54,242 bases of DNA from Arthrobacter sp. AFG7.2 (GCF_002892835.1 NZ_PJMB01000015.1:1-54242), one strand, 5' to 3'. Numbered from the stretch's first letter, positions 8,401-16,932 are shown. Program-made: numbers and translations. The notes: generated by a model not told the origin, from the letters alone.

Positions 8401-9690
8401 ATGATGTTTCGCGCACAAAAGTCCATGCTGCCCAAAGCTGCTGCTGCAGCAGCAGTGCTCTCACTGGTTCTTACCGGCTGCGGCAGTTCTCCGGAAGCCG
8501 CTTCCGATGGTCCCGTCACCCTGCGGTTCAGCTGGTGGGGCTCCGACATACGGCACAAGATGACGGAAAAGCTGATAGCGGCCTTTGAGGCGGAAAATCC
8601 CAACATCAATGTCGAGGGGGAGTACGGCGACTGGAGCGGCTACTGGGACAAGCTGGCCACCCAGGTGGCCTCGCAGGATGCCCCGGACATCATCCAGATG
8701 GATGCCGCCTACCTTGGTGAGTACTCCGAACGTGGGGCACTGCTGGAGCTGAAGGACGTGGACCTCTCCACGTTCGACCAGCCCGTGGCGGACTCCGGCA
8801 AAGTGGACGGCAAGCAGTATGGGGTGACCAGCGGCGTTAACGCCATGGTGGTACTGGCGAATCCCGCGCTGGTTTCCGCCAGCGGCGTGCCCCTGCCTGA
8901 TGATGAGACCTGGACGTGGGAGGACCTTAACAAAACAGCGGCAGCCATCACCGCCGCCAGCCCTGACGGCGTCTACGGGACGGGCCAGGTGAACAGCGAC
9001 GCCGCGGCCAACCTGTGGTTCCGGCAGCACGGGAAGTCGTTGTTTACTCCGGATGGTGAGCTGGGCTTTGATGAGGCCGCCCTCACCGCCTGGTACGAGT
9101 ACCAGGCAAAGATGCGCGACTCCAAGGCCGTGCCCCCGGCGTCGGTGATTACCGAGGATGCCAGTGCGTCCGTTGACCAGCAGGGCCTGTCCACCAACCG
9201 GTTTGCCATGAACATGTACTGGTCCAACCAGTTGGGCGCCCTGAGCAAAGCCTCCGGGCAGGACCTGGAGATCCGGCGGCCGCCGAGCGTGGCGGGCAAG
9301 GCAGCCGAAGCCGAGCAGTTCTACAAGTCGTCCATGTTCTGGTCCGCCAGTTCCAGGACCAAGCACCCGGCGGAAGCTCAGAAGTTCATCGACTTTGTCA
9401 CCAACAATTCCGCCGCCGGCGAGATAAGCCTCGCGGACCGGGGCATCCCGGCCAACTCCGACATCCGCGAGGCCGTGGCTTCCAAGCTGAGCCCTGCTGA
9501 CGCCAAGACCGCTGAGTTCATCGACGAGATTTCGGACGAACTGGGCAACGCCGTTCCTGTGCCACCTGCCGGTTCCGCAGCAGCGGTAGAGGTCCTGACC
9601 CGTTACTCGCTGGAGGTCCACTTCAGCCGGTTGTCCCCCCAGGACGCGGCGAAGAAGGCCATGGACGAGGCAAAGAGCTCCCTCCTCTGA
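8401..9690 (+). CDS. Orphan sugar ABC substrate-binding lipoprotein (CUT1)
   Basis: A 429-residue lipoprotein with a hydrophobic signal (AAAAAAVLSLVL) and lipobox LTGC. The start at 8401 follows an AAAGGAC ribosome site. The mature part begins with TLRFSWWGSDIRHK and is a paralogue of the SBP at 3127. No permease or ATPase gene accompanies it: the upstream gene is the MFS transporter and the downstream gene is convergent, with a 13-base gap. It has its own promoter and a perfect LacI-type palindrome. The simplest reading is a second binding protein that feeds the permeases at 4468/5418 or permeases encoded elsewhere, widening the substrate range. Confidence 0.9.
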   Translation: MMFRAQKSMLPKAAAAAAVLSLVLTGCGSSPEAASDGPVTLRFSWWGSDIRHKMTEKLIAAFEAENPNINVEGEYGDWSGYWDKLATQVASQDAPDIIQMDAAYLGEYSERGALLELKDVDLSTFDQPVADSGKVDGKQYGVTSGVNAMVVLANPALVSASGVPLPDDETWTWEDLNKTAAAITAASPDGVYGTGQVNSDAAANLWFRQHGKSLFTPDGELGFDEAALTAWYEYQAKMRDSKAVPPASVITEDASASVDQQGLSTNRFAMNMYWSNQLGALSKASGQDLEIRRPPSVAGKAAEAEQFYKSSMFWSASSRTKHPAEAQKFIDFVTNNSAAGEISLADRGIPANSDIREAVASKLSPADAKTAEFIDEISDELGNAVPVPPAGSAAAVEVLTRYSLEVHFSRLSPQDAAKKAMDEAKSSLL

Positions 9691-9703
9691 CCACTCTTGG
9701 CGG

Positions 9704-12700
9704 CTACGCCATGGCCGCCCTGGGCGTGAAGGTCCAGGTCCCGGCGTGCACCCTGTAATCGCGCGTTGGGTGCGCGCCCGGGGCGTCCCCGGCAGCAGCC
9801 CCGCTGCCGGCGGCGGAAGGCACGACGGCGGCATCCGGCGTCGGCCCCTTGATTCCGTAGGTGCCGGCGGGCAGCCGGACGATCGCTGTAGTGCCCGCCG
9901 GCACTGTGCACTCCAGGCGTACCAGTCCGTCCTCCCGGCTCCAGCTGGCCTCCACGAGGCCGTTGCCTGCGGGGACGGTGCCGCGGGCATGGGCCAGCCG
10001 GCACAGCGGCGGCTGGATGAGCAGTTCGGAGCCTCCGGGCGAGGTGTACCGGACACCGAGCAGGTGTTCCAGGATCTCCTTGACCACGGAAGCGGACCAG
10101 GCGTGTGACTGGCTGTAGTCGGTTCCGTCCGCCAGGTCCCAGGCCTCCCAGGTGAAGGTGGCGCCGCGTTCCAGGAGCTGTGCCCAGCCGGGCTGGTCCT
10201 TGTCCGTCAGGAGATCCAGCACGGCGTCTGTCAAGCCTTGGGAGAGCAGCGCACGGACCAGCCGGTGGACGGTCAGCGGCCCCTGCTTCATGCCCATGCC
10301 GGCAAGCCGCTGCCCGTCGGCGTCGGCGAATTGCCTGCCCGTGATGCCCAGGGAGAGCGGGAAGGACGTGGCGTGCTGTGAGGCATGCGGGCTGGGTGTG
10401 CCGTCGGCATGGAGGCCGTCCACCATGATCCCGTCCACGCGCAGGCGGGTGCGGATCTCGCTGGCCAGGAGCCGTGCAGAGGAACCGTAGCGGATGGCGG
10501 CCTCATGGTTGCCCGCAAGGCTGCAGAGCCGGGCCGCGGACACCAGTGCCGAATATGCCTGGGCGTTGACGGTGGTCTTGGCCGCGCAGTCCATGTCATA
10601 GCCGAACCGGCCCGGTTCCGGCCAGTCCACGATGCCGTGCAGGTAGGGGCCGGAGCCGCCACCCAGGCGGGTGACCAGTCCCGCCGTCGGACCTTCTGCC
10701 GGGATGTACCGCAACGCGTAGTCGGCGGTGTTGCACAGGTGCGGCAGCAATTCCCGTACCAGGGCAAGGTCTCCAGTGCGCAGGTGGTACTCCTCCGCCC
10801 ACTCGGGGAGCATGAGGGAGAAATCCGGGATGTCGCGCTTGCCGTCCCCGTTAGGGTAGACGGCGTTGTAGCGGCCCCTGTCGTCGCCGTCCGCCCAGTA
10901 GCGGAGCGCGGACCAGCCGAACTCCCGCAGCGCCTGGGCCGTGTAGGTGTGCTCTCCGAAGAGGGCCATGGTGGCGTAGGAAATGTTCACCGCGTCCGCA
11001 AGGAACTGGCCCTTTTCCCGGGTGGGGGTGTCCACAAACTGTTCCTGGACGCCGTACAGCGCCGAATCACGGAGAAGCGTGAAGACTGCGTCCAGTACGG
11101 GGTCGGAGCTGCTGAAGCTTCCCTCGCCCGGATGGCAGCCGTGGACCACCACAGCGCCCACGCGTGATACCTCCGCTGCCTCCACCCCCGGAAGCTCCAG
11201 GTAGCGGAGGCCCAGGTGCACGGTGGCGCTGAATTGCTGAGGCCCGGCCGCCTGTGTGTACGGGAAGGACATGTCCGTGTTCTGGCTTGCTGTCTTCCCG
11301 GCGTCCACCCGGCCGTCGGGCCGGAGCGCATAGCCGGCACGGATCATCAGGGTGCGGCCGGGAACGCCCGCCAGGAAGTCCACCTCGGGGCGCCCTGGAA
11401 GAACCTGGCCGAAGTCCGCCACCATGGTGCCGTCGTCGGCCGTCAGGAACGCCTGGGGTGCAACAAATTCCTCGGACAGGACGGTGCGGCGCGGGTGCAG
11501 TCGGGGAAACTCCGGCGCGGGGTGGGGGCCGTAGCTGATGGCAGCCGGCAGCGCGCCGGCGGCAGCCAGGGACCCGGCGGCGTGGCCGTCCAGGTGTTCC
11601 ACGGGGTCGCCCTCGTCGTTGCGGTAGCCCGACTGCCGGTAGGGTGCCTCGCCAGCGGACCAGTCCGGCCCGGAGCCGAACACTTCACGGCGGCCGTCGA
11701 TGTACTGCACGCTGACATGGACGAGGAGGCCCGGGAGGCCTGCCGCGCGGCCCTGGCCCGGCCCGTACCAGTGGAACAGGGCAGTGAGCGGGACAGGCGT
11801 TTCCGGCGGTTGCGCGGCGAGCAGTTCGGTCACATCTGCGGCGTCGTAATAGCCTTCCCCCGGGTAGCCAAAGGACGTGGTGGCCAGGCAGGAGGTTCCG
11901 GCCAGGGAGAGTTGTGCATGGTGGTTGGCCGCCACGAACAAGCGCGCGCGTCGCACTGTGCCGGTGAGCTCAAGGGAGGTCCGGAACAAGGTCCATTCAT
12001 CAGGCTGGCGGTGCGCCGTGGTGGTGGCCCAATGCGCCAGGCAGGCGCGGGCGTGGTCCTCGCTGCCGTCAAAGCGGTGGTCCAGCAGGACAGCGCCGTC
12101 AACGTTGTTGGCGCCGGAAACGCCCTGGCCGGCGCTGCTGATGCGCAGGGAAGCGTACTCCGCCTGGCTTCGCGGTCCCTGGTGCAGGGCCAGCTTCCCT
12201 GTGTGTCCTGGAGCTGTGGGCTCGTGCAGCACCAGCAGTTCCACCCCGTCCAGGGTTACGGTGATGCTGTTTCCGTCGTCAGTGACCACCAGGTCCTGCC
12301 AGGAGCCGGAAACGAGGTCCTTGCCAGGGAGCCGGGCCTGGCGGACATCCAGGTTCCGGTCTGCCTTCGCCCTGGCCAGCACCGCGGTTTCCGGGACTCC
12401 CGGGGCGGGAATCTCCCACTCCGGAACGTGGCGGAGTATCACCTCGCCCGCGGTATTGAGTTCCAGCAGAAGGCCGGTTCCGGGGCCGCTGCTGCGCAGG
12501 ATGAGTCCGGCCCATCCCATTACCGGCCGGACGCGTGCTTCCAGGCGAAAGGCCGCGGCCGGCGGGCAGGGAACCGGAAGGAAAGGGGAACCGGCCACGC
12601 GGAGCGCGCCGTCCAGGATCTCCAGGGGCGCGCGGCCGCCGGGGGCGCGCCGGATCCAGTCCGCCTGCCAGGCGGAGTCCGGGAGCCCGGTGCTGAAAGG

Positions 12701-13069
12701 CTGCGCGTCGGACCATTTCCCGGGCTGTCCTGCTGCGTCGCGGATCTGCACGCGCCACGCATAGTCTGCGTCGTCGTCGAGCGCCGGACCGTCATACCGG
12801 ACGCCGCGCCGGGCCGGGGAGGGGACAGCTCCGGAACCCCAGAACTTCATCCCCCTGGAGTCCTCCACCACAAGCTCGTACCCGGTCTGCAGGGCCCGCG
12901 CGGGATCGGCGTCTCCCGGCTGGGCAAGCTGCCAGCTGAAGGTGGGGCGCGGCGTTGCCGTCAGGCACGCGGGAAGTCCCTCCGTCAGCAGGTTCACTGC
13001 GTGCAGCTGGCCCCGCGGAATGACGGGAGTTTCGGAAGGCGCCGCCGTCTTTGCGGGCTGCTGTCGCAT
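9704..13069 (-). CDS. GH78 alpha-L-rhamnosidase
   Basis: An enzyme of about 1121 residues expected to release L-rhamnose from rhamnogalacturonan or rhamnosylated glycosides. The N-terminal fibronectin-like domain of bacterial rhamnosidases is recognisable (TPRPTFSWQLA, DYAWRVQIRDAAGQPGKWSD, WQADWI). It is followed by a LamG-like beta-rich insertion at about residues 140-320. The (alpha/alpha)6 catalytic domain carries DTPTREKGQFLADAV (D680 onward), where the general acid is expected, and ATFTWEAWD with E975, the probable base. No signal peptide is visible. I choose the ATG at 13069 because it overlaps the stop of the upstream oxidoreductase gene (TGATG); a more upstream in-frame ATG at 13114 would overlap by 46 bases. 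The gene converges on the orphan SBP gene. Confidence 0.85.
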   Translation of the reverse strand: MRQQPAKTAAPSETPVIPRGQLHAVNLLTEGLPACLTATPRPTFSWQLAQPGDADPARALQTGYELVVEDSRGMKFWGSGAVPSPARRGVRYDGPALDDDADYAWRVQIRDAAGQPGKWSDAQPFSTGLPDSAWQADWIRRAPGGRAPLEILDGALRVAGSPFLPVPCPPAAAFRLEARVRPVMGWAGLILRSSGPGTGLLLELNTAGEVILRHVPEWEIPAPGVPETAVLARAKADRNLDVRQARLPGKDLVSGSWQDLVVTDDGNSITVTLDGVELLVLHEPTAPGHTGKLALHQGPRSQAEYASLRISSAGQGVSGANNVDGAVLLDHRFDGSEDHARACLAHWATTTAHRQPDEWTLFRTSLELTGTVRRARLFVAANHHAQLSLAGTSCLATTSFGYPGEGYYDAADVTELLAAQPPETPVPLTALFHWYGPGQGRAAGLPGLLVHVSVQYIDGRREVFGSGPDWSAGEAPYRQSGYRNDEGDPVEHLDGHAAGSLAAAGALPAAISYGPHPAPEFPRLHPRRTVLSEEFVAPQAFLTADDGTMVADFGQVLPGRPEVDFLAGVPGRTLMIRAGYALRPDGRVDAGKTASQNTDMSFPYTQAAGPQQFSATVHLGLRYLELPGVEAAEVSRVGAVVVHGCHPGEGSFSSSDPVLDAVFTLLRDSALYGVQEQFVDTPTREKGQFLADAVNISYATMALFGEHTYTAQALREFGWSALRYWADGDDRGRYNAVYPNGDGKRDIPDFSLMLPEWAEEYHLRTGDLALVRELLPHLCNTADYALRYIPAEGPTAGLVTRLGGGSGPYLHGIVDWPEPGRFGYDMDCAAKTTVNAQAYSALVSAARLCSLAGNHEAAIRYGSSARLLASEIRTRLRVDGIMVDGLHADGTPSPHASQHATSFPLSLGITGRQFADADGQRLAGMGMKQGPLTVHRLVRALLSQGLTDAVLDLLTDKDQPGWAQLLERGATFTWEAWDLADGTDYSQSHAWSASVVKEILEHLLGVRYTSPGGSELLIQPPLCRLAHARGTVPAGNGLVEASWSREDGLVRLECTVPAGTTAIVRLPAGTYGIKGPTPDAAVVPSAAGSGAAAGDAPGAHPTRDYRVHAGTWTFTPRAAMA

Positions 13070-14319
13070 CAGGAAGCCGGCAGGCTGAAGAGGTGGGGTG
13101 CCGATGTTGCCCACGGCAGGCCCAGCTCGCTGAACGTGGCGTGCCCGGTGCCGGCTTGCTCAAGGGCTGCCTCGATATCAACCACGACGGCGTGGGCTGC
13201 TTCCCCGTCGCCCTCCCACCGGACGTGGGCATCGCCGATGGCCGTGGGCAGCGGAGCGGTCCGGATGGCTTCAAGGACCAGCATGAAGGCCCCGCTGTCC
13301 AGGAGCGGACTGATCAGAGGACCCCTGCCGCCGCCGTACGCCAGCAGGTTTTCGGTGAGGTCGTCGCGGCCGTACGACTTCTCGGTGGTGCCGGCCGCAG
13401 TACTGATGGTGAGGCGGTCCTCCGTGTAGTGGAACACGGCAGTACCTGCCGAGCCCTGGAGCGTAACGTACGGCTCCACCGACTCTGAGGCGCAAATGGT
13501 CAACGCGCAGGTGATGGGCAGCCCGGACGCTGTGCGGATGCGGATCACGGACGTGTCATCCGACTCGATGTCATTGGCGCGGTACAGCTCGGTCTCCACG
13601 GAGGCCACATCAGCCGTTGTCCGCGCGCCGGCAATCCTCAGTGCGGTCGCCACAGCGTGCGCCAAGGGGTTGGTTGCCACGCCGTCCACCACGTCCACCC
13701 CGTTGATGCTGCGCTTTCCGGCCCAGCGCGAGCGTTTGTAATACGCCCGGTCCCGGACCCAGCGGCCGGTTGCCGAAATTCCCTGGAGGGTGCCGATGGT
13801 GCCGGCGGCCAAAAGGTCTTCGATTGCCTGCAAGGCGTGTGAACCGAGGCTCTGGAATCCGATCTGTACGTTCCTGCCCGATGCCGCGGCGGCGTCGCAG
13901 AGCCGGTTGAAGTCGGAAAGCGAGGCTACCGGGGGCTTTTCCAGGTAAAGGTCAACGCCGGTGGCCAAAGCTGCCAGCGCGAGCGGGGCATGGGTCTGGA
14001 TGGGGGTCGCCACGATCACCAGGTCCAGATCCTTTGTTGCAGCCAGCAGCTCATCCAGCGCCGGATAAACGTTGGCGGATGCAGGCACCGATCCTGCTGC
14101 CGGAGGTTGGGGATCGGCTACAGCAACGAGTTCGACGGCGCCTGCCGCCTGGAGGCGTTCAAGGTTGCGGAGGTGGTGGGTGCCAAAGCCATGCACCCCG
14201 ACCAAAGCCACCCTGGCGGCCGGGCCCGGGGTCGTCCTGCCCGTGGCTCTCCGCTCGGCCAGTGCCAGTAGAGCCTCCCCGGGCGTTTCCACGCTGGGGA
14301 TGCCGGTCGATGGTGCCAT
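13069..14319 (-). CDS. Gfo/Idh/MocA-family oxidoreductase
   Basis: A 416-residue NAD(P)-dependent sugar dehydrogenase-type protein. The Rossmann fold is seen at VALVGVHGFGTHHLRNLERL, followed by VAVADPQP at the end of beta-2. The conserved EKPP motif of the family appears as LYLEKPPVAS. The C-terminal alpha/beta domain contains NGVDVVDGVATNPLAHAV with the expected histidine. The ATG at 14319 is chosen because GGAG lies upstream; the longer in-frame reading adds a cysteine-rich segment that does not belong to the family. It is coupled to the GH78 gene by a TGATG junction, suggesting that it oxidises or epimerises a sugar released by, or modified before, rhamnosidase action. The exact substrate cannot be read. 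Confidence 0.88.
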   Translation of the reverse strand: MAPSTGIPSVETPGEALLALAERRATGRTTPGPAARVALVGVHGFGTHHLRNLERLQAAGAVELVAVADPQPPAAGSVPASANVYPALDELLAATKDLDLVIVATPIQTHAPLALAALATGVDLYLEKPPVASLSDFNRLCDAAAASGRNVQIGFQSLGSHALQAIEDLLAAGTIGTLQGISATGRWVRDRAYYKRSRWAGKRSINGVDVVDGVATNPLAHAVATALRIAGARTTADVASVETELYRANDIESDDTSVIRIRTASGLPITCALTICASESVEPYVTLQGSAGTAVFHYTEDRLTISTAAGTTEKSYGRDDLTENLLAYGGGRGPLISPLLDSGAFMLVLEAIRTAPLPTAIGDAHVRWEGDGEAAHAVVVDIEAALEQAGTGHATFSELGLPWATSAPHLFSLPAS

Positions 14320-14374
14320 GGTTCTCCACTCCGCCCTGCAGGGCAAACAAAACTGCGGCGCCTGCCCGCTGTCA

Positions 14375-14388
14375 GCAAACGCTTTCCC
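14375..14388. promoter_or_regulatory. LacI-family operator-like box (AAGCGTTT class)
   Basis: GCAAACGCTTTCCC; on the minus strand GGGAAAGCGTTTGC. It shares the AAGCGTTT core with the box at 3004-3017 and lies 56 bases upstream of the oxidoreductase start, the same distance as that box from the GH42 start. Confidence 0.5.
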
Positions 14389-14427
14389 ATACCAGTGTGC
14401 GCTATGGCACCGAGAGCAGTCCACCTA

Positions 14428-14441
14428 ATGTAACGATTCAA
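14428..14441. promoter_or_regulatory. RhaR-like operator box between GH78 operon and YesL gene
   Basis: ATGTAACGATTCAA differs at one position from ATGAAACGATTCAA at 27036-27049 in front of rhaM. It lies in the divergent region between the oxidoreductase/GH78 operon and the DUF624/SBP genes. Confidence 0.6.
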
Positions 14442-14449
14442 AAAATGGC

Positions 14450-14479
14450 TTGACGCCCCTGTCATTCTGCGTCTAGATT
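14450..14479 (+). promoter_or_regulatory. Candidate sigma-A promoter of the YesL gene
   Basis: TTGACG (14450-14455), an 18-base spacer and TAGATT (14474-14479) lie 80 bases upstream of the DUF624/YesL start. A RhaR-like box lies just upstream and a GAAACCGATTAC box just downstream. Confidence 0.55.
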
Positions 14480-14482
14480 CGA

Positions 14483-14494
14483 GAAACCGATTAC
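14483..14494. promoter_or_regulatory. LacI-family operator-like box
   Basis: GAAACCGATTAC begins 4 bases after the -10 at 14474-14479, the same placement as the perfect palindrome at 8352-8363. The two differ at two positions. Confidence 0.5.
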
Positions 14495-14558
14495 CGGCGT
14501 GACGCGGACCACTTCCGTCTTCGCCTCTGCAACGATGGAGAAATGAGGGAGCTGCGCC

Positions 14559-15224
14559 ATGCTGTCTGGATCATTCAGTGCCCGGGCCTACTCGTTCTTT
14601 GACACCCTCCTGTGGATTGCCTGCCTGAACCTGCTGTGGATCGTCTTCACACTGCTCGGTCTGGGCGTCCTTGGTGCAGGCCCTGCCACCGCTGCGGCGC
14701 AGGTCGCCGTGCGGAAGCGCGCCAGGGGTGACGCCGCGCCCCTGGTGCGGAGCTTCGCGTCCGAGTACTTCAGGAACTTCATCCGGGCCAATGCCCTGGC
14801 CGTCCCGGTGATGGCAGTGGCGGTGGCTCTGGCCATGAACTGGAACTACTTCTCCAGGGCCGGTGACTTTTTCTCGCAACTGGTGGCCGCTGCGATCTTC
14901 ATCTCTGCGATCTTCACCGCCGGTGCAGCCTGCTACCTGTTTCCCATGTACGCACGGTACGACCTGCCCCCGGCGCAGTACCTGCTGATGTCTTCACGCT
15001 TCGCCATCCGACACCTGGCCGGGACGGTCATCCTGCTGTTCGTTTCCGCTGCCGCGTTTTACGCCAGCAGTACGGTTCCGGGCCTGATTCCGTTCTTCAG
15101 CATCGGCGCGTGGCTTTTTGTGACCGGCTGGCTGTGCGACCGCTTCTTCACGGCCAATGATGAGTCGGTGGCGGCTGAAGCCGAGGCGGGAAACCGCGCC
15201 CTCCCGGTGGTCTCCGTGGCCTGA
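14559..15224 (+). CDS. yesL: DUF624/YesL-family membrane protein
   Basis: A 221-residue integral membrane protein with about five hydrophobic segments. The segment FFDTLLWIACLNLLWIVFTLLGLGVLGAGPATAAA near the N-terminus is the signature region of DUF624, the family of Bacillus subtilis YesL. In Bacillus yesL belongs to the rhamnogalacturonan cluster with yesOPQ and yesTU. Here the same companions follow: an LplA-type SBP, two permeases, a YesT-like esterase and a YesU-like protein. A GAGGGAG ribosome site precedes the ATG. Its function is unproven; a helper role in transport or folding of the import system is the usual guess. Confidence 0.8.
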   Translation: MLSGSFSARAYSFFDTLLWIACLNLLWIVFTLLGLGVLGAGPATAAAQVAVRKRARGDAAPLVRSFASEYFRNFIRANALAVPVMAVAVALAMNWNYFSRAGDFFSQLVAAAIFISAIFTAGAACYLFPMYARYDLPPAQYLLMSSRFAIRHLAGTVILLFVSAAAFYASSTVPGLIPFFSIGAWLFVTGWLCDRFFTANDESVAAEAEAGNRALPVVSVA

Positions 15225-15289
15225 AGTCCCTCCACACGCGCACCGGACACCCAACCCCGGATGGCGCCGTCGTCCCCTCATCTTCCTGC

Positions 15290-15303
15290 TTGAAACGTAT
15301 CAA
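15290..15303. promoter_or_regulatory. RhaR-like operator box upstream of LplA-type SBP
   Basis: TTGAAACGTATCAA is a 14-base near-palindrome (six of seven pairs). Its reverse strand, TTGATACGTTTCAA, matches the RhaR-like boxes at 27036, 3039 and 14428. It lies 50 bases before the SBP start. I could not find a good -35/-10 pair beside it. Confidence 0.5.
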
Positions 15304-15353
15304 CGTTACGGTCTCCAACCAACGAACCCCAAAGAAGTGGAAAAGGAAAAAAC

Positions 15354-16883
15354 ATGATCCGCAGAAAACTCTCCCTTGCGGCCGCCGTCGTGACGGTCAC
15401 GGCAATGTCGCTCACGGCCTGCAGTGGTGGCGAAGCCCCGGCCGCTGACCTTGCCACAGTGTCCATCATGGCGCCGTTCCTGGAAGCGCAGCCGCCCAGC
15501 GCCGACGGTGCGGTCCAGAAGAAGCTGGAAGAGCTCACCGGCAAGGACGTCAACATCATGTGGGCTCCCAACGCCTCCTACGAGGACAAGACCAACATCA
15601 CGCTGGCATCCTCCGAGATCCCGCACGTGATGGTCATCCAGGGCAAGACCCCCGGCTTCGTCAAGAACGCGGAAGCGGGCGCTTTCTGGGACCTGACGGA
15701 CAAGCTGGAGGATTACCCGAACCTGAAGACCTCGTTCCCGGACATCCAGCAGAACGCCAGCATCAACGGCAAGGTCTACGGCGTTTTCCGTGGCCGCGCC
15801 CCGATGCGTGCAGCCGTGATGTTCCGCCAGGACTGGATGGACAAGCTGGGCCTGGAGGCTCCCAAGACCACTGAAGACCTGTACAAGGTGGCCAAGGCGT
15901 TCACCGAGCAGGACCCGGACGGCAATGGCCAGGACGACACCTGGGGCATCACCATCCCCAAGTGGGGTGCACTGGGGAGCAACAGTCCCTATGACCTGAT
16001 TGAGGAGTGGTACGGCGCCGGAAACCGCTGGACGGAAAAAGACGGGAAGCTCATTCCCAGCTTCGAAACGGAAGAATTCCTCGAAGCCAACCGGTTCGTC
16101 AAGAAAATGGTGGACGAGAAGCTCATCAACCCGGACTTCGCCACCTTCGATCCCACCAAGTGGAACGAGCCGTTCTTCAACGGCAAGGGCGGCATCATCG
16201 TGGACGTGGACTCCCGCGTGAGCGTCCTCATCAACCTGTTCAAGCAGGCCGATCCCAACAACTTTGAAAACAAGGTGGGCTTCGTCGGCAACCTTGAAGG
16301 CCCTGACGGGGAACTGCACGCCCACCCCACGGACGGCTACTCGGGCTTCCTGGCCATCCCCAAGTCCAGCGTCCGCACGGAAGCGGAGCTGGACAAGGTG
16401 CTGGAGTTCCTGAACACCATGAACGGCAAGGAGGTGGCCATCCTCCTGAACAACGGCATCGAAGGCGTGAACTTCACGGTGGAGGACGGCAAGGCGGCCT
16501 CCATCAAGCCCGAGACCGAGGAATCCAAGGCTGTCACCACGGACATCAAGAGCTACGCACAGCTCGGCATGAACGTTGGCGGCAACACCTTCTACCCGGT
16601 CAAGCAGCCCACTGACTACGAGCAGCAGGTCTTTGACAAGCGCACCGAAGTGATGGCCGAGGACCTCAAGAGCGCCGTCTACAACCCGGCAGCGCCTTAC
16701 GTTTCCGCCACCTACGTCTCCAAGGGTGCGCAGCTGGACAACATCGTGGCCGACGCCCGCATCAAGTACCTGGCGGGCCAGATCGATGAGCAGGGGCTGA
16801 AGGACGCCATCAAGCTGTGGAACACCAGCGGCGGCGACAAGGTCAAGGAAGAGATCAACAAGCTCTGGCAGGACAACAAGTAA
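15354..16883 (+). CDS. ABC transporter substrate-binding lipoprotein, LplA/YtcQ type
   Basis: A 509-residue lipoprotein with signal IRRKLSLAAAVVTVTAMSL and lipobox LTAC. The large size and the segments 'FRQDWMDKLGLEAPKTTEDLYKVAKAFTEQDPDGNGQDDTWG' and 'NGIEGVNF' identify the LplA/YtcQ subgroup of binding proteins. These pair with LplB/YtcP permeases and typically bind pectin or rhamnogalacturonan-derived oligosaccharides. A ribosome site (AAGGAA) precedes the ATG. A strong hairpin follows the stop codon and separates it from the permeases, as expected when the binding protein is needed in excess. The 129-base gap after the YesL gene carries a RhaR-like box. Confidence 0.92.
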   Translation: MIRRKLSLAAAVVTVTAMSLTACSGGEAPAADLATVSIMAPFLEAQPPSADGAVQKKLEELTGKDVNIMWAPNASYEDKTNITLASSEIPHVMVIQGKTPGFVKNAEAGAFWDLTDKLEDYPNLKTSFPDIQQNASINGKVYGVFRGRAPMRAAVMFRQDWMDKLGLEAPKTTEDLYKVAKAFTEQDPDGNGQDDTWGITIPKWGALGSNSPYDLIEEWYGAGNRWTEKDGKLIPSFETEEFLEANRFVKKMVDEKLINPDFATFDPTKWNEPFFNGKGGIIVDVDSRVSVLINLFKQADPNNFENKVGFVGNLEGPDGELHAHPTDGYSGFLAIPKSSVRTEAELDKVLEFLNTMNGKEVAILLNNGIEGVNFTVEDGKAASIKPETEESKAVTTDIKSYAQLGMNVGGNTFYPVKQPTDYEQQVFDKRTEVMAEDLKSAVYNPAAPYVSATYVSKGAQLDNIVADARIKYLAGQIDEQGLKDAIKLWNTSGGDKVKEEINKLWQDNK

Positions 16884-16898
16884 CAGTCCCTGCGGTCA

Positions 16899-16932
16899 CG
16901 GCGGGCTCCGCGCATTCCCGTGGAGCCTGCCG
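16899..16932 (+). other. Intercistronic hairpin between SBP and permease genes
   Basis: CGGCGGGCTCC (16899-16909) pairs with GGAGCCTGCCG (16922-16932) over 11 base pairs including one G-U, with a 12-base loop. It lies 16 bases after the SBP stop and lacks a U tract. It probably protects the SBP message or partly terminates, keeping permease expression lower. Confidence 0.55.

Noticed and set aside
11216..13429. A 737-codon open frame on the plus strand
   Set aside because: It is antisense to the GH78 gene and the 3' end of the oxidoreductase gene; its translation is rich in Gly, Arg, Val and Ala with no recognisable motif. Such long antisense frames are expected in GC-rich DNA.
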